Positions 45,800 through 58,826 of a stretch of DNA of 64,000 bases are shown here, piece by piece. The stretch is from positions 1 to 64,000 of the forward strand of contig LLEY01000217.1 of the NCBI GenBank assembly GCA_001414485.1, read 5' to 3'. Both the position numbers and the translations under genes were made by a program. The notes below the pieces were generated by a model. It was not told the origin of the DNA, ran no database searches, and saw nothing but the letters and a program-made list of their open reading frames with translations. Positions within the stretch are counted from its first letter, which is position 1, and each line of letters begins with the position of its first letter. This DNA comes from Calycina herbarum. Taxonomy: Eukaryota; Ascomycota; Leotiomycetes; Helotiales; Pezizellaceae.

Positions 45800-48700
45800 A
45801 GCTCGTCGATTAGATCGTCTATTAAAGGTCCGATTTAATAGACACTTACCTGTTTTAGCGTAATAAGAGTATTAGCTTAACTGCCTAGGCCCGTTTCCTT
45901 TTATAAGAGACGTCCCTAGTTTTTATCACCTTTAGCATAGTAGATATACAGTAGTATAATCTCTACTACTATCTTATAAGTTAGAAAGGCGTAACTAGTA
46001 TAATAGATATAGTCTATTACTAGTTTATCTAGAAAGGGATTTAAGACAACCTATATATCGTAGCCTACTACCTCTAGATCCGTTTCTAGACGTTCGTATA
46101 GACAGTGTTATAGCCGCTTCTAAAGTTTATAGATTATTAGAACTGTTTTAAGTAGTAGGCGCGTAGATTAGACTACCTCTACTACCTACTATAGATCCTA
46201 TCTACGCCCTCTCTCGATTAAGAGTTAGATATAGCCTACGAAGCCTTCGTATAGTATTAGAGCGAACTAATTATAGCTTAGAATCCAGACCTGTTATAGC
46301 TCCTAGACCTCTGTAATCTAGTATCGCTTAACTCTATAGACGTTATAAATACTTCTAATCAATTTATAGCCTTAGTAAACCGGCTCTAGAAGCACTCCTA
46401 TTATACTATAAGCTACTATCTACGGACGAATAAAGAGACGAAGTAGTCGAGTTACTAGTTCTTCTTTCCACAGCCTCTCTTTATAGATGCGACAATTACC
46501 TATACTATTAATCCGAAGGCGTAGCTGTTCTCGCCGGCCTATAACGACCAGTTATATAATTAGTACGCTCCCGCAATTACTATAGGTTTATATATAACGT
46601 CTGTAAAGAATATATAGCTAATATATCTAAGGCTAGCTTACGAATACGAATATCTAACCGCTAACAAGTCTCTACGCAGTCTTATTATATATCGAGAAGT
46701 ACGTCTTAAAGCCTAAAAAGTCGTCTATATTATATATAGAACTTCAAGCGCAAGTATTACCGTACGTAAACGACCGTGTACTCTTACTCTCGTTCGCGTC
46801 TAAGATCTTAAATAAGCTTATTAGAGAGCGTGACTAGTCGGCCTAAGAAGTATACTATATCCTTCTCCAGGTTCTAGTCTAAGATTCTTCGTAGATACTT
46901 ATAAGCCTCGACTACCGTCCGCTAAAGAAGTAGTAAGAGCTTATTATCCTAGAGTCGGGGAGCGTAACAGCTGGCCGTTCCGTCTTATAGAGGTATAATA
47001 ACTATCTTATAGACGCCCCCGGTAGTCGAGCTCTCTTAACCCTCTCTCTATACAAGTAGTTACAGACGTAGGACTAGGTATAGTAGAGGCCGCGCTCGCG
47101 AGCCTAGCCGTAGGTAATCAACTACTATCTACGGTACCTAAGCAATCCTACCGCTCCGTCTTATATAGACTACTACCGAGTAAAGCTTATACTCCACCAC
47201 CCGTTTATCGTATATAAGGACTTACTTATAGTCGACAGAATCGAGTATAGGTTATTTATAGGCGCGTTTCACATCTGTTATACGTCTTATAACCACCTAT
47301 TAGACTTCTATATAGATCCGCCACGAGAGAGCGACGACGAGAGCGACGAGGCAAGCGAGGAAGAAGAACAAGATATAGATAGAATAGAGTAACCTCTTAC
47401 AGACTTTAAAGCGTTTGCTCGCCGGCGGCTAGGCCGCGAACTAGACTTTATAGACCTGTTAGATACGTTAGACGCCTACGAGATCGACCGTTTGTATAAC
47501 TAGTCTATTTATAGCAGCTATTAGATTATTATACTAAAAGTATAGAATTAAATAAAAGCCGATTACTTAATTATATAAGCTGTAATAGTCGATTCGTATC
47601 TATTACTACTAAACTACGAGTAGAGAAAGCTATATAACATAGTAGTCAACTACTATATAGCTAAGTTAAGCTGTTATAGACCGTTCCCCTCTCTGTTACT
47701 ACTAAACGTCGATAGTATAGCTGGTTTAAGTAAGACGTTTACTCTTTTAAAAGCTTATACCCGCTTATAAGAACTTACTATAGACGCTAGACTTCTAAAT
47801 CCAGTCTTATAAGCCGCTCTTATAAGTATTACAGCCTTTAATTTTACTAGGAAGACACTCTATAGTCTATTACAGCTACCTATAAAAGGGAAAACAGCTG
47901 ACTTATTAACTAGGACTCTCTAAGCCTTATAAGCTCTCTTCGTTACCTGTCGGTTTCTTATTATTAATAAGAAGTCTATAATCGATCTAAAGATACTCTC
48001 TTTAATCGATACTCGTCTATAGACGATCTATCTATATAATAATCAGCTATTCAGTAAGGTAAGTATCTTACTTTATAGAGACTTTTACTAGCTACTACCC
48101 GTTAGCGAGCACCTATTATACTCTTTATAGCTATAATATATCGACGTAATTAGAGGATCGTGCTTATACTAGGTGTTTGATTAAATAGTCTATTTAGTAA
48201 ATATAATATAGTAATAAGAAGAAGACGATATCGTAGTCCGTTTTCGAGCCGCGCTAAGTCAGTTATAGACTATAACCTTCTCGTAAGCTAGCTAGGAACT
48301 ACTTTATACCTATACAGCTAATTAGCTCTCTCTAGACGAGGTTTATAGATTTAACGATATGTTATAGCTCTACTATACGACAGCGGAAGTATAAGAGATA
48401 AACTACTACTGTCTCGTAGCTATAAATCAACTTATAAAGAAGCTTATAGCCGAGTATAAAAGCTATAGTATATCCGCCGCTATAGAAGAAGAAGTAGATA
48501 ACTTATCTACGGAGATCTACGTCTATATCAGTGCTTATATTATACTTATAACTAACCTTTAGACTAAGATTAGGCTTGTAAATAGATTAATAGGTATAAT
48601 TAAAGACTTATTATAGGATTATAGATAGTAAACGAACTAGCTGCCGTCTATAATCTTAATATAGTTTAATAACTATATAGGTCCTAGCTTTCCTAGTTAT

Positions 48701-49000
48701 CTTATAAGTACTATACTAGTCTTCTCTTAAACACAGTAGTTTAACTATAAGAGTATAGTTTATTTATAGACGCAGTTCCTGTTATAGCTTAGATATATAA
48801 TTATAGTCTATAAAAGTTAAGGCTTAACTCTACTATAGGCTGTAATAAACTTAAATTAGAGAGAGCACTGCTTAGGATTATTATACGTAGCTATTTCGTA
48901 GGTAAAAGTACTTATAAGCCTCTTATTTAAATCTTTGTTTAATTTTAACTACTTTAAGAGTATAAACTCGATTACGTCTAATAATCGAGAGTTAGATTAT
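45800..49000 (+). pseudogene. Helitron Rep/PIF1-helicase relic
   Basis: A degraded reading over about 3.2 kb of copy 1. Recognisable pieces, in order, are a Rep-like N-terminal region (for example NRLQKHSYYTISYYLRTNKE if TAG is read as the original CAG), a P-loop helicase core with the PIF1 spacing (P-loop, then FNFTRKTLYSLLQLPI, then FLIINKKSIIDL), and the PIF1 C-terminal motif. G-to-A changes have altered key residues (Asp-Glu of motif II to Asn-Lys). The limits are approximate. Confidence 0.75.
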
Positions 49001-49269
49001 ATTACTAGGACTGCCTAGATTATATAACAGACCACTTTTAGTGTTTATAAGCTATATACGTCTCTACCTTTATCTATAAGTATTGTTTTATTATTTATTA
49101 CTACGAGTTTATATTTATAATTACTTAAATCTTATAGTATTCTTTTATTACACTTGTAAATAGGACCTTAGACAGGATTTATAGACTAAAAAACCAATTG
49201 CTAACTATTATTATACACGTAAACAGACCTTGAAAAGGATTTACAACTCTATAGTAGACTAGCTGTCCT

Positions 49270-49392
49270 CTCTCTCCTACTCCTCCTCTCCCTCTTCCTC
49301 CTCCTCTTCCTCCTATTCCTCCTCTTCTTCCTCCTCTTCTTCCTCCTCTTCTTTCTCCTCTTCTTCTTCCTCCTTATCCTCTAGGACCCCCG
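49270..49392. repeat. Pyrimidine (CTC/CTT) tract inside Helitron copy 1
   Basis: About 120 bases of almost pure C/T on the plus strand, made of CCTCCTCTTCTT words. It lies downstream of the helicase relic. It is in the section missing from copy 2. Confidence 0.7.
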
Positions 49393-51304
49393 CCTCCTCT
49401 TTGTAAAGAGCCGCGAGCCTCTTATATAGCTCTGTAAAACGACGTGCTCTCTAAGAGGCTAAGCGAGGCGCCTTACAGACACGGCCGGTGCGCCGTGCTA
49501 TTTTACGTTAGTAAGATCTGTTCACAGGCTATAAATCTAACTTATAGGTAGCCCTAGAGCGGATAGCACTAGAACTAGTACTAGAGCGGCGGAGAGGGTT
49601 ATAAGGAGCGACCTAGGCTACGGCGGCGGAAGTAGGAGCAGCTATAGCAGCAGCGGCAGCAGTAGTAACATAAGCAGTAGACGCGATATTAGCTAGTCCT
49701 ATCCGTAATAGTTAGCTACGGTCTGTAATAGGTAGGAGAGTTTACTTATAGAGGGAGTAGCAGCGTCCTTTACTGCTGTAATAGCAGTTGATACAGCTTT
49801 GCCTAAAGAAGCTAGGCACCGACATATATATACTCTATGCTTCAGACCTACCTACACAGTGTGTACACCCAGGGGTGTTTACTTAGCCGGTTAATTAACT
49901 AAGTAAAGCCTCTAGGTTAGTAGGCCGGGTAGTAGATATTATATAGCCGGGCTGTAAGGTAGTAGAACGGACCGTAACCAGCCTCGTAAGAGAGATCATA
50001 GTCTATGAAGGCTGGTAAGGGAGGGCGAGCAGGGTAGGGAACGGTAGAGAAGCTATATAAGTAGTAGTAGCAGCAGCAGCGCAGGCGGTGATAGCGGCGG
50101 CGGCGGCGGTGGTATATGTATTCTCTATTCTATAGTCTATAATTGTTAGTTTATAGTCTATAACGCCTTTTTATATAGTTTAGGTTTTAAAGGAGGCTTA
50201 CGTGCTATTATTACTATTATTATTATTATTAAAAGAGAAGAGAAGAGAAGGCTAGAAGACTTTAATATAAATATCTACTATACTATTCACTTTTAATATT
50301 AAACGAATATATTATATAACTATAAACAGACGTATAACAGGTATGTTATTCAACTTTTTCACTCTTTACAACCTGTAACGTATTACAGCTACGCTTTTAC
50401 TTCTATAGTATTTACTTCCGCAGCCTCTAGTTAAAAGCGTAGCTTTTTTTTAGGTTCCGACCCCCCCTGCTCGCGAGTCAAAGGCTGCCTTTTTACTTAT
50501 ATAATCGAAAAATGTCAGATCACCTAATATATATCGCTTAGTTATTTAAAAGTGTCCTTCGTAGTTAGTAAGGCTCTTTTCTCCTATAACCTTACTTAGA
50601 TTTCGCTATATTCGTTCTAGTCTACCTTCCTCCTATACTATAGCTGCTAAATACTACTCGACGTATATATAGAAGCTTCCTCTTCTCTCTTTCTTCAAGG
50701 ATATAGACGTAGATGTCTATTCGCGGGTCTACTTATCGTATATTACATACTGTAATAAACTACGAAAACGCTGTACTACAACTATAGCTAGTCTATAACG
50801 GCTAGCTTAACGCCCGCGAATTGACGCGCCGATATCTGTATTTCCTCTTCTCTTCCTTCTATATAGTACTAATCGATACAGGCTCTTCTATAGCCGCCTT
50901 CCCGTCTACCGTAGATCTATATCGTCCGCGAATCGACCTCTGAACCTGCTCCCTCTCTACAACCCCCTCTCCCTCTCCGCGAACCAGGCTTCCTTCCTAT
51001 AGACCAGTGGCAGCTGATTCAAGACTTTAACGATTCTATATAGACTATCTAGATAGAGGGTTGTAGCCGCTATAGCGTAAACGGTGGTTTATAATAGCTC
51101 TAAAGAATACTATATACTATAAGTGTTACTTACGAGATTCTAAAGATTATAGACCGTATCTTATGTCTATAGACAACGAGATAGACCCTAGACCTATAAT
51201 AGATACCTCACTAGAGCTTACTTAAGTAGAAGAGATAATTATCGCCTATTCCTACGTCTAGATAGTCCTCTTTCGGTATCGCGGGCACTAGTATCACTAT
51301 TTAG

Positions 51305-51749
51305 TATAACGAAACTCAAACGAACTAAACAAAGATAACTAAGTCTCGAAGGTTAGTATATAGGTAAGAAGTACAGATACGCTGGGTTGTTTACTTAGAA
51401 GTGAACTCGTTACTTATATTAAAGATATTAAACAAGATAATAAGATTAATAACTAAAGTTAAGTATAAAGCTTCTATCTAATAGTAGACGTGCTAGTCTT
51501 ATATAGAACCTTTATTCCTAAGTACATCGCTTATATCGCTCGCGATTAAGGCGATTAGAGTAATATAGGCGATTACGTTATATAACTGCACGTGACTTCT
51601 AATATTACTATAATAGTAAGATCCTAAAATCCCAAATGTCCTTTATATTACTGATTTCCTTCTATATTACCTTCCTTTCCTAGATATTATACCTTATCTT
51701 ATTAGAACGCTATCTAGACTACTTACTACGTATACCGTAGTTTATAACA
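51305..51749 (-). repeat. Gypsy 3' LTR (left copy)
   Basis: Starts TATAACGAAAC (probably TGTAACG before RIP) and ends TTTATAACA. It is a near-identical direct repeat of 58381-58826. Confidence 0.88.
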
Positions 51750-51769
51750 CTATCCCCTTCTTAGACTAG

Positions 51770-52460
51770 TATGTCTCTATGCTTAAGTATAGCCTAAGAA
51801 ATATTATTAAGAGGCTAGCAGCCTCTCTAGTTTCTAATATATCGTTAACACCTCTCTTAAAAGATAAGCTTAAATAATATAGAACTCTTAACACTCTTTA
51901 AATCGAACGTTTAAGACGCGAAATAATTCCTTATACTCGTTATATAAATACGAAAACCAGTCGTCGATACGTTAGCGTCTCTAGTAGTTCTAAGTACTCT
52001 AAGTATACTAGGAAGAGCAAATCTTATAATATTGAATCGTAAAACCGAATACTCTTAATTTTCGAGTAAGAATCTATTAATACCTAGAAGCAGAGGTTAT
52101 AGTAGGAGGAAGAGACAGCCTATAAGATTTAGGAAGAAGCTATATAGAAGATCCTTCGTCTACGAAAACAATAACGCTTCCTTATAGAGCGGGAGTAAGA
52201 GATACTCTGTCGTAGTCTTACTAACCTATAAGAGCTTAATAAAGCTAACGAGAAAGAAAGAGTAGAGAAGGAGAAAGAAGAGAGGGAATTAGAGGTCGTC
52301 TAACTAGTAGCCTCTTCTTCTTCTAACAACCCTGCTTTTATTACCGAGCTAACTCTTAATTCGGCTTTTCTTAAGACTTTCTCTTCTAACTACGAGATAT
52401 AGGTAACCCTAGGTTTTAGTAGTAGAACCTTTAAAGTTCCTCCTAGTAATAGTTAAGATT
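51770..52460 (+). pseudogene. Extra antisense reading frame in the Gypsy element
   Basis: Opposite to gag-pol, just inside the left LTR, the plus strand holds a degraded reading frame that looks coding once TAG/TAA are taken as former CAG/CAA. It has a basic Ser-rich part (RRYVSVSSSSKYSKYTRKSK), a Glu/Lys/Arg-rich coiled-coil-like part (ELNKANEKERVEKEKEEREL), and a C-terminal part with SSSSNNPAFITELTLNSAF. No known domain is recognised. It would be an accessory protein of the retrotransposon. Confidence 0.5.
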
Positions 52461-55400
52461 GCTTTTTAGCTCCTAAGTGTTTTCTAAATATAGGTAATCT
52501 AACTATTTAATTAAGTACTTAACCTATTCTCTAACTAGTTTATAGTTGAGAATCCTCTTAACTTTATACTTAGTATTTAAGTTTATTAGTTAAATTTCTA
52601 TAATTAGAGCTAGTAGTACTCCTAGTAGTACTGGTTCGAGTAGAGATATATAGAATACTAGGTAGATGTTTATTATCTTTAGTAGTACTAATTTATAATT
52701 TAAAGGTCTCTTAACTTATTTAATTTTAAATAGTCTAAGTTTTTTATAATCTAATTTATTACTTAGTCTTTTTATATTAATATTTTTCTATACTAAGTAG
52801 ACTTTATCCCTCTCTTTTAGTATTAGCTCCTAACTACGTCGTTTATTATAGTAGTATATATTTCTTTCTACTACAAATTATAGGTCCTCTATAAGTTCCT
52901 TATATAGACTCTTAATTTTTAAGATATAAACACGAGTAAGTTAATTATTAATAGTCGTAGACAGTAGTTCTTAATACACCGATAATTTATATCTAAAGTT
53001 AGCGTAGAATAGCGTAATAAGTATTATTTCTATTACTAAACTATTATAAGCAAACTATACTAAGAGCAGCAGTTCTACCTAGTTATCTTACTAGTAGTTT
53101 ATATAATAACGAAGGTATATTTTAACTACTTAATTTATCTATTCGTTTCCTCTATTTATTTAAAAGTAGAAAGCTATAAAGAGCTTTCTTTTCACACCTA
53201 ATCGTTTTATAAGAGTAATCTAAAATTTCGATGTAAAGAGCTTGTATTACAGCGCTGGTCCGTAACACGTGATTCTCGGTCCTATACGTAACCGTCAGAG
53301 CCGCAACGCTTGAACGGATTTATAACGAGATTAAAGGCTCTTTATAGTTAGTAGAAATACCTCTTTTTCGTAGAGTATATATTCCGTATTCCCTCGTTCT
53401 TAGAACTGTAGCTTTAAATTCTCGAATATATATATATATACTCTTATGTCTTTGCCTTTAGATATAGATCGTAATAGCTTATCTCTATCCGAGAGTATTT
53501 CTTCAGATAGTTTATATCTTAAGACTACTTCTCTAAGGAATACAAATACTAGTTCCTCAGCTATACTTAACTCTATATATACTATTAAGATTATATACTT
53601 CGTAAGTCGTTCTATAATAACCAGGATCGCGTTATACTTAACTCTTATTATCAGATCTTTAGATTTTAGTAACTTAATAATAAAATCTATAGATATTAAT
53701 TTCTAAGGTATCTATAGTATTAGAGTAGTGTTTATCTATTTATAAGGAGTATAGTAAGAAGCTTTATTCCTAGTATAGGTATTATATTCTACTATTACTT
53801 CCTTAACTATCGTAGATAACCGATTAATATAGTAGTATTATCTTATTCTTTAGAGAGTTCTACGAATTCCTTAGTAGCTGTAAGCGAGCGTAGCGTAGTA
53901 TTCTTATATAAATTCCTTTATATACGAACTAGGAACCTATAATTTTCCTTTTATATATTAGTTATAACCTTTATATATATTTTAAATTTTATCTATCTAG
54001 ATGTCGTTTATTACTACTATTTCGTATATAGTAGGTACTAAGTCTCTATTCTTAAGAGTTTTTAAGATTATAATCTTTTTATACTCTTTATTTCTCTTAT
54101 ATCTAGGTTTCTAGCTAAGAGTATTAGCCTAAGTATTTAATATTCCCTTTATATGTTGAATAATAATGTTAAATCCTTCTAATATCTCTAACTATCTAGC
54201 TAGTCGTCTAGTTATAAGCTCCTTAGTTGTTGTAAACGTTCTAAGGTTTTCGTAGTTAGATAAAACTATAACTAGGTGTTTTACTAGCTATAAATAAATT
54301 CTCTAGTATTCTAAAGCTAATACTATAGTAAGCAGTTCCTTATTAAAGATACTATAGTTTTATTATACTAGGTTAAATGTTTTAGAATAATATATAATAG
54401 GTATAAGTTTTCCTTTATTATTTAGTTATAAGTAAATCGCACCTACTACTATATCTAAGGCGTCTATTTTAATTATACTAGGTTTATCTATATTAAAATC
54501 GTATAGAATAGGTTTTTCTATAAACTTTACTTTAATTTTCTAAAAAGCATTCTCTATCTATTTATTCTATATAAACTTAATAGCTTTTTTAACTAGTACT
54601 AACATTAGTTTAGTAATCTTTATATAGTCTTATATAAACAAATAGTAAAAGTTTATAAATCTAAGAAAGGACTATATATCTTTTATATTCTCTAGTAATT
54701 TCTAGTTTAAGATATCTTAGATCTTTACTAGATCTATTTCTATTTTCTCTAAGCTAAATACCTATCTTAGGAAAAGTGTCTAAGTTACTCTAAACTTGTA
54801 TTTTAAGAGTTTTAATTAAGAGTTTACTTTTATAAGTTATTATAAAACCTCTTTAATATATCTCTTATATTCTTCTTCTTTTTCTAAGAAGATTAAGATA
54901 TTATCTAGATAATAGATTACTATTACTTTTAGAAGATCTCTTAAAATAATATTATTTTATCTCTAATATATAGCTAGTATATTATAAAGTCTAAATAGTA
55001 TAACTATATATTTATAAAAGCCTAATAGTAAGGTAAATACTATCTTCTATTCGTTTCTAACTTTTATTTATATAAGTCTATAAGCGTTTTGTTAATCTAG
55101 TTTTATAAATCGTACTACTTTGTCTAACTTATCTTATAAGTATTAGATAGGTAGTAACAGATAAGCGTTCTTAACTATAGTATAATTTACTTCTTAATAA
55201 TTAATATATACTCTCCTATCTAGGTCGTCTTTCTTCTTAATAATAAGTATATTTAAGGTAATTAATAACTTAGATCTTCTAATATATCCCTTCTTAATAC
55301 CTTCCTTTATATAACTTTCTATTCTCTATAGGCTTTTCTAGTTATATAACCGAAGCTTCTACTTTAAGAGATAATAACCCTCTTTTAGTTTAATCTTATA

Positions 55401-58380
55401 ATCTTATAAGCAATGTTTCAACAAGGCTTATAAGTCTTCTAGGTTTTTAAACAAAGCCTTAAATTCTCTATACTATATAGGTATTTCGTTATCAGCTTTC
55501 TTACTAACCTATAGAGGACCCTAGGCAAGGTGTTCTAGCACTTTAGAAGAGGTAGTACTAACCTCGTTCTAGCCTTAAAGTTATAAATATAAACCTATAT
55601 ATTTATATTAACTAAAGGTTATTATTCTAGCCTTCTAGTCGATTTCTAGATTATGTTTCTAAATCTATAGTATACTAAGTATTACTTCCTTACTTCCTAT
55701 TTTAATAATATCAAATTATATATCTAAACAATATCCTTTAATATTAACTCTTATTAGAATAGTTTACTAATTAATAATCCTATTTTAATATATAATATCC
55801 GTTCTATTAACCACTCCTAGTCGATATAGTCTTATCTCTTTAATTAGAATGTTCAGCTTCTCTTAAGCTATTAGAGAGATAAAGTTACCTATTACTCCTA
55901 AGTCTATTATAACTTATAACTTTTTTCCTCTTATTTCTATAGTTATTACTAACTATCTTTCTCCTAAAGTAGCGTCTGACTTTACTTTAATATATTAGAC
56001 TTCGAAAGATCGATTTTCTCGATTATAATTCTTTCTTTCCTTATCTTTATACTATAGAAAGAATCTTACTCTTTCCTTATTAGCATATACTACCTCGTAT
56101 ACTAACCTATATTCTACGATTTCTATAGTTTTAGGAATTCCTCTTATAAATCGTTTTAGTATTTGTTTATAGTTATATTAGATCTATTTATAACTAGTTT
56201 CTAAAATAGCTTCTATAAACTAAAGTTCTCTTATATATAGATAATCTAAAGTAGCCTCTAATATGCTTATCTCTAGTTTTATATAATAAACCTTAAATAT
56301 ATAGTCCCTTAAATTCTTTTCCTTAATAGCTTAAATCTAGGACTAAGGAAAGAATACTACTCCTTCTTTATCTAATAATACTACTTTACATATCTAATAA
56401 TATTCTACTATTCTAATAGGCTCTAGTAATATTCCTTTGTATCGTTTCTATAATAACTAGTCTAAGGTTAGACTTAGTTTATATCTTATCTATTATACTA
56501 TCGTTTCCTAAACTGTTTCTATAAACTATAGTTCTCTTATTAATAGATAGTATAATTCTTCTAGTTCTATCTTAGCCTACCTAGTTATATTAAGCTCTCT
56601 TTACTCCTAGAATAGTATACTAAACAGTTATTATAAGTTATATTTTCTAAATACTAACCTATTATTTCTAATTAACATAATAATAATATATTATTTAAAT
56701 TCCTTTAGTATAACATCTTTAAGTAGTATTCTAAGAAAAGGGGTTTTAATTCGTCTCTTAAATCCTATTACAACTTACTATATCTATATACTAATTTTAT
56801 CTAAAATATTATATATTTTCTATATATCTTCTACTTTAAGGTAGCTAGGTTTTTTAACTAGTTAACGTTCCTATTCTAGTTTCTTCTCTTTAATAGTTTT
56901 CTATCTAGTAATTAGGCTAACTAGAGTTATTATTTTAGAGTTATTACTTATAATAGTATACGTTATTAAAATAGTTAGATTAACTCCTTATATTATATAA
57001 GGACTCTAGAAATCTAGTTTCTAATTATTAATATATATATATTAATTTCCTTATTTAAAGGTTCTAAGAAAAACCTAAGTTTCTCTAACTTTAGAGTCTT
57101 TATTCTTTATTTCTTCTTCTAAACTAGAAGATAAATCTAATATCTCTAAAGAACTAGTCGATAATAGTAATTTATATTCTACTTAAAGAGGTTACTTAGA
57201 TTCTATTACTAATTATATATTATAATATTCTTTAAAGAGTAGATCTCTATTATTATTAGTATTTTATATACTACTAATTCCTTTATTATTTTTAATCTAA
57301 GTTTTATATCCTTATACTTTAAGCTCCTTATCTATAAGTTTAATATAATCAGTTAAAGCTACCTATTATTAAATAGTAGTATTAATTTATTTCTTTCTCT
57401 TAGAGTCTTTCTTCTTACTATACTTATTTACTCTATAACCTAGAAGGCTATAGTTATAATATAAGTTCTACTTACGTTAATAATTTCGCTTCTTCTAAGA
57501 AAGTCCTTCTTTCTTTAGAAAGGTTTTCTTCTATATAGCGTTTACCTCCTTACTATATTTACTAGTATAAGAGTGCTTCTACTTCTCTAACCTTTTACTC
57601 TTTTCTCTATACCTAAGGTTACTCTTTCTAAATTTATATAAACAGTTATCTAGCTAGACAACCTCCTTAATTATACCTATAATAGTTAAGAATTATATAT
57701 TCTACTTAGCTATTTCCTTATAGATATGTATCTTTAATCCTCTATAGAAGAGTTCTATAAGAGCGATAGTATTCTATTCTAACTTCGTCTTATAACGTTA
57801 GAATTTATTAGTATAATCTATTACTAATCCGGTCTAGTATAATTCTAAAAGCTTATATATAGCTGTTTAAATCGTATTAAAGTCTCTAAAAACTTTTCTA
57901 ATAGTTACTTTAAATCCTCTCTATAATTTAAATATAATCTTAGTTAATTCTATCTTTCCGTCTTTATTCTTATTCTTAAAGAAATCCTCTAAGTATAGCT
58001 AAGCCTATTCTAATACTAATCCCCTAAGGTAGGAGATAACAAAGATAGTTTATAAGTTATAATTACCTTTAAACTTATTAGAATTAAAGTTAAAGTAGAT
58101 GTCTATTTAAAGAAGGAATAAGTCGAGTTCCTTTTGCTTCCTATAATACGTATCTAGTATCTTAACTTTAATAGACTTAAGTGCTTCGACCTTATAGAGC
58201 TTAGGTACGTCTAGTATACTAATATTGTCGTCGTTCCTAGTTAACTATATACCGGTAGGTGTTCTTCTAGTTATACTTCTAGATATTCCTACAACGTTAA
58301 CTCGACTAGTATTCGAGCTAGCTGCTATAACAGAGGTTGCTAGGGCTATAGCGACTAAACTTCTAAGCAGGTACTTAAAG

Positions 58381-58826
58381 TATAACGAAACTTAAACGAA
58401 CTAAACAAAGATGACTAAGTCTCAAAGGTTAGTATATAGGTAAGAAGTATAGATATACTAGGTTGTTTACTTAGAAGTAAACTCGTTACTTATATTAAAG
58501 ATATTAAATAAGATAATAAGATTAATAACTAAAGTTAAGTACAAAGCTTCTATCTAATAGCAGACGTGCTAGTCTTATATAGAACCTTTATTCCTAAGTA
58601 TATCGCTTATATCGCTCGCGATTAAGGTAATCAGAGTAATATAGGCGATCACGTTATATAACCGTATATAACTTCTAATATTACTACAATAGTGAGATCC
58701 TGAAATCCCAAATGTCCTTTATATTACTGATTTCCTCCTATATTATCTTCCTTTCCTAGATGTTATACCTTATCTTATTAGAACGCCGTCTGAACTACTT
58801 ACTACGTATACCGTGGTTCGTAACAT
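58381..58826 (-). repeat. Gypsy 5' LTR (right copy)
   Basis: A direct repeat of the left LTR ending TTCGTAACA. Since gag-pol runs leftwards, this is the promoter-bearing 5' LTR. It is followed by the 5-bp duplication TTTAG. Confidence 0.88.

Larger units (their letters stand above)
44087..50430 (+). mobile_element. Helitron, copy 1 (near full length, RIP-inactivated)
   Basis: It starts TTAAAAGCGTAGC after a host A and ends ...CCTCTAG, matching the CTRR 3' end of Helitrons. The first bases were probably TC before RIP. The 5' AAAAGCGTAGC has its reverse complement GCTACGCTTTT about 40 bases before the 3' end. The plus strand carries a dead Rep/helicase gene. A Helitron-like N-terminal/Rep region can be followed at about 45.8-46.8 kb. 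A PIF1-type helicase lies at about 47.6-49.0 kb, with a Walker A relic (SIAGLSKTF near 47.71 kb), FLIINKKSIIDLKILSL for motif II, and LGLLYVAISQVKVL near 48.87 kb for the C-terminal helicase motif. Stops at former CAA/CAG codons are everywhere. Confidence 0.85.
51305..58826 (-). mobile_element. Ty3/Gypsy LTR retrotransposon, RIP-inactivated
   Basis: Two direct LTRs of about 445 bp (51305-51749 and 58381-58826) are flanked by a perfect 5-bp duplication TTTAG (51300-51304 and 58827-58831). The gag-pol polarity is minus. A CCHC zinc knuckle relic lies near 57.44 kb (its first Cys changed to Tyr). Reverse transcriptase lies around 54.8-55.3 kb, with IIKKKDDLDRRVYINY for the LIVKKKDG..R.CVDYR motif and YLDN for the catalytic YLDD near 54.92 kb. 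The remaining pol lies to the left. Gag precedes RT as in Gypsy. Differences between the LTRs that I compared are all C/T or G/A, as RIP produces. Confidence 0.9.

Noticed and set aside
50085..50112. GCGGCGG repeat in Helitron copy 1 (and at 59680 in copy 2) as a possible separate microsatellite locus
   Set aside because: It is present at the same place in both Helitron copies, so it is part of the element rather than an independent feature.
53446..53706. An 86-codon plus-strand frame within the Gypsy element
   Set aside because: It lies opposite to the pol relic in AT-rich RIP-mutated DNA. A serine/isoleucine-rich reading with no domain is expected by chance there.
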